Below are positions 1-5,545 of a stretch of DNA of 6,163 bases, piece after piece. Each line of letters opens with the position of its first letter. Position 1 is the stretch's first letter. Position numbers and translations under genes: made by a program. Below the pieces are notes generated by a model. The model saw only the letters and a list, made by a program, of their open reading frames with translations, was not told the origin of the DNA and made no database searches. Origin of the DNA: Bacillota bacterium (GTDB lineage Bacteria > Bacillota > Clostridia > Peptostreptococcales > Anaerovoracaceae); NCBI GenBank assembly GCA_023394035.1, contig JAEXBK010000013.1:1-6163 (forward strand), in the 5' to 3' direction.

Positions 1-36
1 CTTTACCTCACTTATCTATCAGTATCGGCTCGCGTC

Positions 37-177
37 CTATCTTTTCGACTTTCTGTAAGCCGACAGTTCGCCCATTGCCTTATCGAGCGAAAGCCATGAG
101 CTTCTTTTTTCCTTTGATTCCTTTACAGATGTAACAAGCACGATCCTGTGTCCCGGAAATTTCAGTACCCCGGGCAT
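37..177 (-). CDS. Doubtful small basic protein (46 aa from ATG), possibly a decayed gene
   Basis: A minus-strand frame with an ATG at 177 and TAG at 37-39 gives 46 residues, rich in Lys, Arg and Ser, with no signal peptide or membrane segment. I do not recognise it and assign no function. The same frame stays open upstream to a TAA at 232-234, and the added residues (VKNVRFRYNKY just before the ATG) look protein-like. A good Shine-Dalgarno, GGGAAGG at 219-225, lies upstream, but the codon 5 nt after it (211-213) is ATA, not ATG. Near the 3' end, one extra base in the A-run at 50-52 would switch to a frame reading KVEKIGREPILIDK and ending in TGA at 8-10. It follows the YcxB-family gene on the same strand and could be the operon's last gene. 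It may be a real small gene with a poor start, a pseudogene of roughly 70 codons, or chance. Confidence 0.3.
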   Translation of the reverse strand: MPGVLKFPGHRIVLVTSVKESKEKRSSWLSLDKAMGELSAYRKSKR

Positions 178-244
178 ATATTTATTATATCGAAATCTTA
201 CATTTTTTACTATTTTAGCCTTCCCACCTTGTTAGTGCATCATT

Positions 245-781
245 TTACTGCATCCTTGCGCTGACAAAATCAAGAAGTGCCTGTTTTTCGGCTTCGTCTG
301 AAAATGCACGGAAAGGAAGGATGATAGCCATAGCAGGGGAAATATATATGTAGATTGCATTATCCGATTGTTTTATTTCCGTTATTGCTCCGTACTGCAT
401 CGAGCTTTCCTCATATTCAGTTACAGTGCGGATGTTTTCCGCATCAAAGGAAACGCTCCTTTCACCCAGAATGTTACTGTTTCCTTCCCTGAACAAAATT
501 TTCTTGGCGTTTCTAAGCGTCATCCGATCAAACAATTTCGGAGCCATGAACCAGAATAATAAAGATAAAATTATCATCGCAACCAAAGTTCCGATATTAA
601 AATCAACTCCAACGGTTCCTGCGCCTTTTAGGAGCCACATTACAAATCCTGTTGCAAAAGGCACTATTGCAAAGATAATGCGAAGCAGCAGGCTTTGTTT
701 TTTGTAGAACTTATAGTTTCTCACGGTGAACATATTAAAATCAAGATAATCCTGCTCCGTAAGGTCAAAGGTAAATTTCAT
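245..781 (-). CDS. YcxB-family membrane protein
   Basis: A 178-residue protein of unknown function that resembles the YcxB family of Gram-positive bacteria. The N-terminal 30 residues are polar and aromatic (starting MKFTFDLTEQDY), as usual in this family. Two hydrophobic segments follow at about 31-52 and 62-82, separated by a short loop, so it should be an integral membrane protein with both tails on the same side. Residues about 108-160 form the YcxB-like C-terminal domain, a predicted beta-rich unit with the pattern SFDAENIRT, then YGAITEI and a late PFRAF motif, which is typical. The start is well fixed: AAGGAG at 790-795 lies 8 nt before the ATG and overlaps the TAA of glpK (794-796), which suggests translational coupling. 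Its place after glpK does not reveal a role. The family call is by eye from sequence pattern and no biochemical function is claimed. Confidence 0.8.
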   Translation of the reverse strand: MKFTFDLTEQDYLDFNMFTVRNYKFYKKQSLLLRIIFAIVPFATGFVMWLLKGAGTVGVDFNIGTLVAMIILSLLFWFMAPKLFDRMTLRNAKKILFREGNSNILGERSVSFDAENIRTVTEYEESSMQYGAITEIKQSDNAIYIYISPAMAIILPFRAFSDEAEKQALLDFVSARMQ

Positions 782-789
782 CTGCGAGT

Positions 790-795
790 CTCCTT
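790..795 (-). promoter_or_regulatory. Shine-Dalgarno of the YcxB-family gene, overlapping the glpK stop
   Basis: AAGGAG on the minus strand, 8 nt before the ATG at 779-781. The glpK stop codon TAA (794-796) shares its last bases with this site, so ribosomes finishing glpK reach the next start directly. Confidence 0.75.
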
Positions 796-2287
796 ACTGC
801 TCATCCCAGCCGACTGTTCTTCTTACGGCTTCCTGCCAGCCCTCAAGCAGTCTTTTTTTCTTTATATACTCCATCTTAGGTTCAAACACCTGATCTACCT
901 GCCAGTTGTCTATAATGTCATCCTTGTCTTTCCAATATCCCGTTGCAAGCCCGGCAAGATATGCCGCCCCGAGAGAAGTTGTTTCTATGCAAGTAGGTCT
1001 TACAACTTCGGCTCCGAGAATGTCAGCCTGGAACTGCATCAAAAACGAGTTCGCACACGCTCCGCCGTCTACCTTCAGCGATTTTGCATCGGATCCTAAA
1101 TCGTGGGCCATCGACTGCAAAAGATCGTAACACTGATATGCCATCGATTCAAGCGCCGCTCTCACGATGTGATTTTTGTTTGCTCCGCGCGTAAGTCCGA
1201 ACATCGTTCCGCGCGCCTTGGCATCCCAGTACGGCGCGCCAAGCCCTACAAAAGCAGGAACAATATAAACTCCGTTGCTGTCATCTACCGAAAGCGCCAT
1301 AGCTTCCGATTCCGATGCCTTTGATAGAAGTCCGAGCTCATCTCTGAGCCACTGTATAACTGCTCCGCACACGAAAACCGAGCCTTCAAGCGCGTATGTA
1401 ACCTTGCCGTCAAGACCCCATGCAATCGTCGTAAGAAGACCGTTTTGCGATTCAACCGGGGTGTCACCCGTGTTGAGAAGCAGGAAACAGCCTGTGCCGT
1501 AAGTGGACTTCGCAGTTCCCGCCTCAAAGCATGTCTGCCCGAAAAGTGCAGCCTGCTGGTCTCCTGCAGCGCCGGCTATTTTGATCGGTCCTGCAAACAG
1601 TCCCGGCTCCGTTTCGCCGTAAACCTCGCTTGAAGGTCTGACCTCAGGCAGCATCGACTGCGGAATATCAAGCATTTCAAGTATCTCATCATCCCATTTT
1701 AGTGTGTGAATGTTGAACATCATAGTTCTTGAAGCATTGGAATAATCCGTTATATGAACGCGTCCGCCCGTCATCTTCCATATAAGCCACGTATCTACCG
1801 TGCCGAAAAGCAGCTCACCGTTTTCGGCTTTTTCGCGCGCGCCGCTTACATTTTCGAGAATCCATCTGAGCTTTGTTCCGCTGAAATACGGATCTATCAA
1901 AAGTCCCGTCTTTTCCTTTATCTTGTCCTCAAGATCTCGGGCTATCAAACCGTCGCAGAAATCCGCCGTTCTGCGGCACTGCCAAACTATCGCGTTATAT
2001 ACAGGCTTACCCGTCTTTTTGTCCCACACGATCGTCGTCTCGCGCTGATTTGTTATACCTATCGCATCTATATTCTGATATGTTGCACCTGCCTTAAGCA
2101 TCGCCTCATATGCAACCGTCATCTGCGTAGACCAGATTTCTTCGGCATCATGCTCCACCCAGCCCTGTTCAGGATAATACTGCTTGAATTCCTTCTGTGC
2201 CTGCGCTATCTGCGTTCCCTCATGATCGTAAATGATGCACCTTGAGCTCGTAGTACCCTGATCGAGCGCCATGATATACTTTTTCAT
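794..2287 (-). CDS. glpK: Glycerol kinase
   Basis: ATP-dependent cytosolic kinase that converts glycerol to sn-glycerol 3-phosphate, the entry step of glycerol use and a supply for lipid synthesis. The 497 residues match the family's usual 495-505. FGGY-kinase signs are clear: the N-terminal phosphate-binding motif DQGTTSSR (9-16), NQRETT (80-85) with the glycerol-contacting Arg-Glu pair, the AGDQQAALFGQ segment (241-251) with the catalytic-type Asp243, YGTGCF (263-268), and the C-terminal nucleotide-binding motif VDGGACANSFLMQ (406-418). The ATG at 2287 is preferred over an in-frame upstream ATG at 2311, because AGGAGG at 2293-2298 sits 5 nt before it and residue 1 then matches the usual MKKYIMALDQG start; the longer start would also overlap hemW. 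The region 216-240 has no His matching the HPr-phosphorylated His of bacilli and enterococci. No glycerol facilitator or glycerol-phosphate oxidase or dehydrogenase gene is in view. Confidence 0.97.
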   Translation of the reverse strand: MKKYIMALDQGTTSSRCIIYDHEGTQIAQAQKEFKQYYPEQGWVEHDAEEIWSTQMTVAYEAMLKAGATYQNIDAIGITNQRETTIVWDKKTGKPVYNAIVWQCRRTADFCDGLIARDLEDKIKEKTGLLIDPYFSGTKLRWILENVSGAREKAENGELLFGTVDTWLIWKMTGGRVHITDYSNASRTMMFNIHTLKWDDEILEMLDIPQSMLPEVRPSSEVYGETEPGLFAGPIKIAGAAGDQQAALFGQTCFEAGTAKSTYGTGCFLLLNTGDTPVESQNGLLTTIAWGLDGKVTYALEGSVFVCGAVIQWLRDELGLLSKASESEAMALSVDDSNGVYIVPAFVGLGAPYWDAKARGTMFGLTRGANKNHIVRAALESMAYQCYDLLQSMAHDLGSDAKSLKVDGGACANSFLMQFQADILGAEVVRPTCIETTSLGAAYLAGLATGYWKDKDDIIDNWQVDQVFEPKMEYIKKKRLLEGWQEAVRRTVGWDEQ

Positions 2288-2292
2288 CGCAT

Positions 2293-2298
2293 CCTCCT
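2293..2298 (-). promoter_or_regulatory. Shine-Dalgarno that fixes the glpK start
   Basis: A perfect AGGAGG on the minus strand, 5 nt before the ATG at 2285-2287, inside the 16-nt gap between hemW and glpK. It lies downstream of the alternative ATG at 2311 and therefore argues against that start. Confidence 0.85.
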
Positions 2299-2303
2299 CG
2301 CGT

Positions 2304-3419
2304 TTAAACAAAAATAGCCATTATTCCGTTTGATATATCGATTCCCTTTTCCGTGAGCCTTATTCCCTTATCGTCCAAAACAAGGTCGCCGTTTCCTGCA
2401 AAGGGCTTAATTTCCGCTCTCCTGTCACCGAAGACGTCCCAAAACTTCTTACCGAACTTTGCTTCAAAATCATCAAAGCATATGCCATCCGCCCGTCTTA
2501 GCCCTGTAAACACATACTCAGAAGCATCATCAAAAAAAGTGTTTTCGTGATACTCTTCAAACGGCGGATTTGTAATCCTCTTGCCGTCTATGTATGACGA
2601 CGCACTTTTCCCGATTCCTATATATTCGCTTAGAGTCCAGTATTTTTCGTTATGCCTGCACTCAAATCCGGGCTTGGCAAGATTCGAGATCTCATAGTGC
2701 ACATAACCTGCGTCTTTAAGCAGTCTCAGCGCGCCATGATACATTCTTCTGTCACATTCGTCGTCGTTTTCGGCAAAGCGACCTTCCTTGAAATCCCGGT
2801 AAAGCCTCGTACCTTCTTCGAGCTGCAGACTGTACATGGAAATATGCTCAGGCTCAAGTCTTATCGCCTGTTCAAGCGTGCCGCGCCATATTTCTTCCGT
2901 TTGAAGCGGTACGGAAAACATAAGATCTATATTTATATTGCGGAATCCGCATTGCCTAGCCGCCTCATAATTTCTGATAAATTCTTCCGCCGTGTGCACT
3001 CTGCCGAGCCGTCTCAGCACATCATCGTCAAAAGACTGGCAGCCGATAGACAAGCGGTTTATTCCCGCATCAAAAATCGCTCCGAGCTTATCACCTGAAA
3101 GTGTTCCGGGATTTGATTCGCACGATATTTCTGCATCGCCTGTAACATCAAATTCCGCCTTTATGCGTTCTATTATCCTCCTTATCGAATCGCCCGAAAA
3201 CACCGTGGGCGTACCGCCGCCGATAAATATCGTATCAACAAGGCGGTGTCCGTACTGCGACGATGCTTTTGATATGTCTGTGAGAAGGCTGTCCGTATAT
3301 TTTTTTTCTTCTTCCTGCGAGATTCTACCGCCTTGCGAATAAAAGCCGCAGTATACGCACTTGCTCAGGCAGTATGGTATGTGAACATATATGCCGACCG
3401 CAGGCTTATTTGTCGTCAT
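2304..3419 (-). CDS. hemW: Radical SAM heme chaperone HemW (HemN-like)
   Basis: A 371-residue cytosolic radical SAM protein of the HemW family, which binds heme and a 4Fe-4S cluster and is thought to deliver heme to target proteins. The cluster motif is Cys17-x3-Cys21-x2-Cys24 in HIPYCLSKCVYC. The second residue after the last Cys is Phe, not the fourth Cys of true coproporphyrinogen dehydrogenase HemN, so HemW is the better name. Other family marks are GGGTP (67-71), SCESNPGT (99-106), IGCQSFDD (125-132), HYEISN (241-246) and the heme-linked HNxxYW motif (HNEKYW, 256-261). A winged-helix-like C-terminal domain follows to residue 371. The ATG at 3419 overlaps the last 14 nt of lepA, and no good Shine-Dalgarno precedes it, so translation is probably coupled to lepA. 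Many older annotations call such genes hemN or oxygen-independent coproporphyrinogen III oxidase; that activity is not supported here. Confidence 0.93.
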   Translation of the reverse strand: MTTNKPAVGIYVHIPYCLSKCVYCGFYSQGGRISQEEEKKYTDSLLTDISKASSQYGHRLVDTIFIGGGTPTVFSGDSIRRIIERIKAEFDVTGDAEISCESNPGTLSGDKLGAIFDAGINRLSIGCQSFDDDVLRRLGRVHTAEEFIRNYEAARQCGFRNINIDLMFSVPLQTEEIWRGTLEQAIRLEPEHISMYSLQLEEGTRLYRDFKEGRFAENDDECDRRMYHGALRLLKDAGYVHYEISNLAKPGFECRHNEKYWTLSEYIGIGKSASSYIDGKRITNPPFEEYHENTFFDDASEYVFTGLRRADGICFDDFEAKFGKKFWDVFGDRRAEIKPFAGNGDLVLDDKGIRLTEKGIDISNGIMAIFV

Positions 3420-5223
3420 CGTATTTGAGAACCGCCGTGAAGGCTTCCTGCGGAACCTCTACCGTTCCGAACTGCCTCATGCGCTTCTTTCCTTCCTTTT
3501 GCTTTTCCAAAAGCTTTTTCTTACGCGATATATCGCCGCCGTAGCATTTTGCTATTACGTCCTTGCGGTAAGCTCTGACGGTTTCGCGCGCAATAACCTT
3601 CTGCCCGATTGCAGCCTGAATAGGCACCTCAAACTGGTGCATAGGAATTACTTCCTTTAGCTTCTTGCAGACGAAGCGACCTCTGTCATATGCTGCCGAC
3701 TCGTGAACTATCATCGAAAATGCGTCGACGAGATCTTTGTTCAGAAGAACATCAAGCTTTGCAAGCGACGATTTCTGGTACCTTATAAATTCGTAATCCA
3801 AAGAGCCGTAGCCTCTCGTCTTTGATTTGAGCGCATCAAAGAAATCGTAGATGACTTCGTTAAGCGGCAGCTCATAGTGAAGCTGCACTCTGTCTTCGGT
3901 TATATATTCCATATGCTGCATAACACCGCGTCTTTTTTGGCAGAGCTCCATTATTGAGCCTACATATTCCTTCGGAATCATTATATCGGCCTTTACTATC
4001 GGCTCTTCTATGTGATCTATCTCCGTAGGCGAAGGTAAATTCGTAGGATTTTGTATCATCTGAACGCTGCCGTCAACCATAACGACCCTGTAAACTACGC
4101 TCGGTGATGTCGTTATTACGGAAAGATCAAACTCTCTCTCGAGCCTTTCTACTATTATCTCCATATGAAGAAGTCCGAGGAAGCCGCATCTGAAGCCGAA
4201 GCCGAGCGCCGTAGATGTTTCCGGTTCAAAAACAAAGGCGGCGTCGTTTACCTGAAGCTTTTCGAGTGCGTCCTTGACTCCCTCGTATTTTTCGCCTTCC
4301 GCAGGATAAATTCCACAGTAGACCATCGACTGCACTTTCTTGTAGCCCGGAAGCGGCGATTCTGCAGGATCAGAGTCAAGCGTTATAGTATCGCCCACTC
4401 TTGCGTCCTTAACCTGTTTTATGCTTGCACAGATATAGCCTACCTCACCGGCACGCAGACATTTGGTAGGAACGTGACCCGGAGCCATGACACCGACCTC
4501 AGTAACCTCGTATTTCTTCTTCGTATTCATAAGGCGGATAATGTCGCCTTCCTTGATCGTCCCTTCGAATATTCTTGCAAATATAACTACGCCCTTGTAG
4601 TTGTCGTATATGGAGTCGAATATAAGCGCCTTAAGCTTCGCATCCGGATCGCCTGTCGGCGCAGGTATGGTCTTAACTACAGCCTCGAGAAGATCCGTTA
4701 TACCCGTTCCCTCTTTTGCCGAAACGAGCGGTGCCTCCGAAGCGTCTATCCCTATCATTTCTTCTATTTCATCGCGCGTTTCGTCCGGTCTTGAGCTTGC
4801 AAGATCTATCTTGTTTAGAACAGGCAGAATCTCAAGATCCTCTTCGAGTGCAAGATATACGTTTGCCATCGTCTGAGCTTCCACGCCTTGTGTCGAGTCT
4901 ACTACAAGAACCGCACCCTCGCAGGCAGCAAGGCTTCTCGATACTTCATAGTTGAAATCGACGTGTCCCGGAGTATCTATAAGGTTGAAGATATACTCGT
5001 TACCGTCCTCGCTCTTAAATACGAGCCTCGTCGTCTGTAGCTTGATAGTTATTCCGCGCTCACGCTCTAAATCCATGTTGTCGAGAAACTGTTCCTTCAT
5101 ATCCCTTCTCGATACAAGCCCGGTATTCTCGATGATTCTGTCGGCAAGCGTCGACTTGCCGTGATCTATATGCGCTATAATGCTGAAATTTCTTATATAT
5201 TTTTCGTAATCCGAATGATTCAT
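3406..5223 (-). CDS. lepA: Elongation factor 4 (LepA), ribosomal back-translocase GTPase
   Basis: Translational GTPase EF4, which acts on the ribosome and is linked to back-translocation, initiation and 30S assembly, especially under stress. The 605 residues match the family's 595-615. GTPase motifs in order are G1 AHIDHGKST (17-25), G2 RGITI (56-60), G3 DTPGH (83-87, with catalytic His87), G4 NKID (137-140) and G5 SAK (168-170). Then come an EF-Tu-like domain 2 (about 190-285), the two EF-G-like domains (GFGFRCGFLGLLHMEI at 341-356 is diagnostic), and the LepA-only C-terminal domain with YGGDISRKKKLLEKQKEG (561-578). All key residues are present. The ATG at 5223 is chosen over an in-frame GTG at 5229, because GAAGAGG (5229-5235) lies 5 nt before the ATG and shares a base with that GTG. 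It is the first gene of the minus-strand train, about 26 nt from the predicted transcription start. Confidence 0.98.
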   Translation of the reverse strand: MNHSDYEKYIRNFSIIAHIDHGKSTLADRIIENTGLVSRRDMKEQFLDNMDLERERGITIKLQTTRLVFKSEDGNEYIFNLIDTPGHVDFNYEVSRSLAACEGAVLVVDSTQGVEAQTMANVYLALEEDLEILPVLNKIDLASSRPDETRDEIEEMIGIDASEAPLVSAKEGTGITDLLEAVVKTIPAPTGDPDAKLKALIFDSIYDNYKGVVIFARIFEGTIKEGDIIRLMNTKKKYEVTEVGVMAPGHVPTKCLRAGEVGYICASIKQVKDARVGDTITLDSDPAESPLPGYKKVQSMVYCGIYPAEGEKYEGVKDALEKLQVNDAAFVFEPETSTALGFGFRCGFLGLLHMEIIVERLEREFDLSVITTSPSVVYRVVMVDGSVQMIQNPTNLPSPTEIDHIEEPIVKADIMIPKEYVGSIMELCQKRRGVMQHMEYITEDRVQLHYELPLNEVIYDFFDALKSKTRGYGSLDYEFIRYQKSSLAKLDVLLNKDLVDAFSMIVHESAAYDRGRFVCKKLKEVIPMHQFEVPIQAAIGQKVIARETVRAYRKDVIAKCYGGDISRKKKLLEKQKEGKKRMRQFGTVEVPQEAFTAVLKYDDDK

Positions 5224-5228
5224 ATACA

Positions 5229-5235
5229 CCTCTTC
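5229..5235 (-). promoter_or_regulatory. Shine-Dalgarno that fixes the lepA start
   Basis: GAAGAGG on the minus strand, 5 nt before the ATG at 5221-5223. Its last G is the first base of the alternative GTG codon, which therefore cannot be served by this site. Confidence 0.75.
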
Positions 5236-5255
5236 AAAGTATTATTTCAGAGTAT

Positions 5256-5284
5256 ATTTTAACAAAAAAAGCGCTTTCGTACAA
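5256..5284 (-). promoter_or_regulatory. Candidate housekeeping promoter of the lepA-hemW-glpK operon
   Basis: On the minus strand, -35 TTGTAC (5279-5284) and -10 TAAAAT (5256-5261) are separated by exactly 17 nt. The -10 fits the SigA consensus at 5 of 6 positions; the -35 only at TTG. Transcription would start near 5249, giving a leader of about 26 nt. A second -10-like TATACT (5251-5256) lies just downstream but has no good -35 partner. The spacer holds the cre-like palindrome listed separately. Confidence 0.55.
5266..5279 (-). promoter_or_regulatory. Candidate CcpA cre site in the operon promoter
   Basis: The minus-strand 14-mer CGAAAGCGCTTTTT fits the cre consensus TGWAARCGYTWNCW at 12 of 14 positions, including the whole central AARCGYT core. 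It contains the perfect 10-bp palindrome AAAGCGCTTT (5268-5277), which falls entirely in the spacer between the predicted -35 and -10. A repressor bound there would block RNA polymerase. Carbon catabolite control would make sense for glpK in this operon. The match is seen; CcpA binding is inferred, and no ccpA gene is in view. Confidence 0.45.
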
Positions 5285-5288
5285 TAGC

Positions 5289-5296
5289 ACACGTGT
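5289..5296. repeat. 8-bp palindrome ACACGTGT upstream of the lepA promoter
   Basis: A perfect 8-bp palindrome directly upstream of the predicted lepA -35 hexamer. It could be half of an operator or chance. It does not extend beyond 8 bp and has no second copy in the intergenic region. Confidence 0.25.
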
Positions 5297-5319
5297 TTAC
5301 CGGGATAATATACTGCACT

Positions 5320-5376
5320 TGCGTAGATATTTTCGCTTCACCTGAGTATAGCTGCGTAAAGCTGCGTAGATATTTT
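5320..5376. repeat. Phased direct repeats in the divergent intergenic region
   Basis: The 14-mer TGCGTAGATATTTT occurs exactly at 5320-5333 and again at 5363-5376. Between them, GCTGCGTAAA (5351-5360) is followed directly by GCTGCGTAGA (5361-5370), a tandem 10-bp unit with one difference. The shared TGCGTA core thus starts at 5320, 5353 and 5363, at intervals of 33 and 10 bp, close to three and one helical turns. This places the copies on roughly the same DNA face, as in arrays bound by a regulator. They lie about 70-130 bp upstream of the predicted lepA start site and 75-130 bp upstream of the plus-strand promoter. The rest of this 322-bp gap shows no open frame with a ribosome binding site and no recognisable RNA. 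Confidence 0.6.
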
Positions 5377-5450
5377 GCCGTTTTTTATGCACGATTTAAT
5401 GCGAATGTGCGACCGCTTGAGATGTGCTGCTTGCGATTTCCTATGGGAAT

Positions 5451-5479
5451 TTGACTTTTTGTTTTTGATATGGTACTAT
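5451..5479 (+). promoter_or_regulatory. Strong SigA-type promoter of the DUF348/G5 gene
   Basis: TTGACT (5451-5456) and TACTAT (5474-5479) are separated by 17 nt. TG at 5471-5472 placed one base before the -10 forms an extended -10 element. The -35 fits consensus at 5 of 6 positions. Transcription should start near 5486, giving a leader of about 60 nt that contains a 9-bp inverted repeat. Confidence 0.75.
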
Positions 5480-5489
5480 TTGCCCAGTT

Positions 5490-5513
5490 AATTCTTAAGA
5501 AAAATTAAGAATT
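5490..5513 (+). repeat. 9-bp inverted repeat in the 5' leader of the DUF348/G5 gene
   Basis: AATTCTTAA (5490-5498) and TTAAGAATT (5505-5513) are perfect inverted copies around a 6-nt GAAAAA loop. The repeat begins a few bases after the predicted transcription start. It could be an operator, or an AU-rich hairpin at the mRNA 5' end. With weak pairs and no following U-run it is not a convincing terminator. Confidence 0.6.
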
Positions 5514-5535
5514 GCAGTCTTAACTATCAGAGATT

Positions 5536-5540
5536 GAAGG
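5536..5540 (+). promoter_or_regulatory. Shine-Dalgarno of the DUF348/G5 gene
   Basis: GAAGG located 5 nt before the ATG at 5546-5548. It supports that ATG over the later in-frame ATG at codon 12, which lacks such a site and would remove the basic N-terminal stretch before the membrane segment. Confidence 0.7.
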
Positions 5541-5545
5541 TACAT

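Noticed and set aside
152..174. A CCCGG/CCGGG hairpin that might terminate the operon
   Set aside because: The stem is only 5 bp with a 13-nt loop, and no U-run follows on the minus strand. No convincing terminator is visible anywhere in 1-244.
695..1099. A 134-codon open frame on the plus strand across the glpK/YcxB junction
   Set aside because: It is antisense to both genes and to their shared stop and ribosome binding site, and shows no domain pattern.
1754..2245. A 163-codon open frame on the plus strand
   Set aside because: It is antisense to the N-terminal half of glpK, which has intact family motifs. Its product is Arg-, Leu- and Ile-rich shadow sequence without a start signal.
2288..2311. 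An eight-codon N-terminal extension of glpK from an ATG at 2311
   Set aside because: The strong AGGAGG lies inside this extension and serves the ATG at 2287, and family members begin at the MKKYIMALDQ-type sequence.
4165..4794. A 209-codon open frame on the plus strand
   Set aside because: It lies wholly antisense to the strongly conserved GTPase and following domains of lepA, has no ribosome binding site, and its product is rich in Arg, Cys and Phe with no recognisable motif.
5224..5545. A riboswitch, T-box or CIRCE element in the divergent gap
   Set aside because: The lepA leader is predicted at about 26 nt and the other leader at about 60 nt, too short for known riboswitches. No CIRCE (TTAGCACTC-N9-GAGTGCTAA) or T-box core sequence is present.
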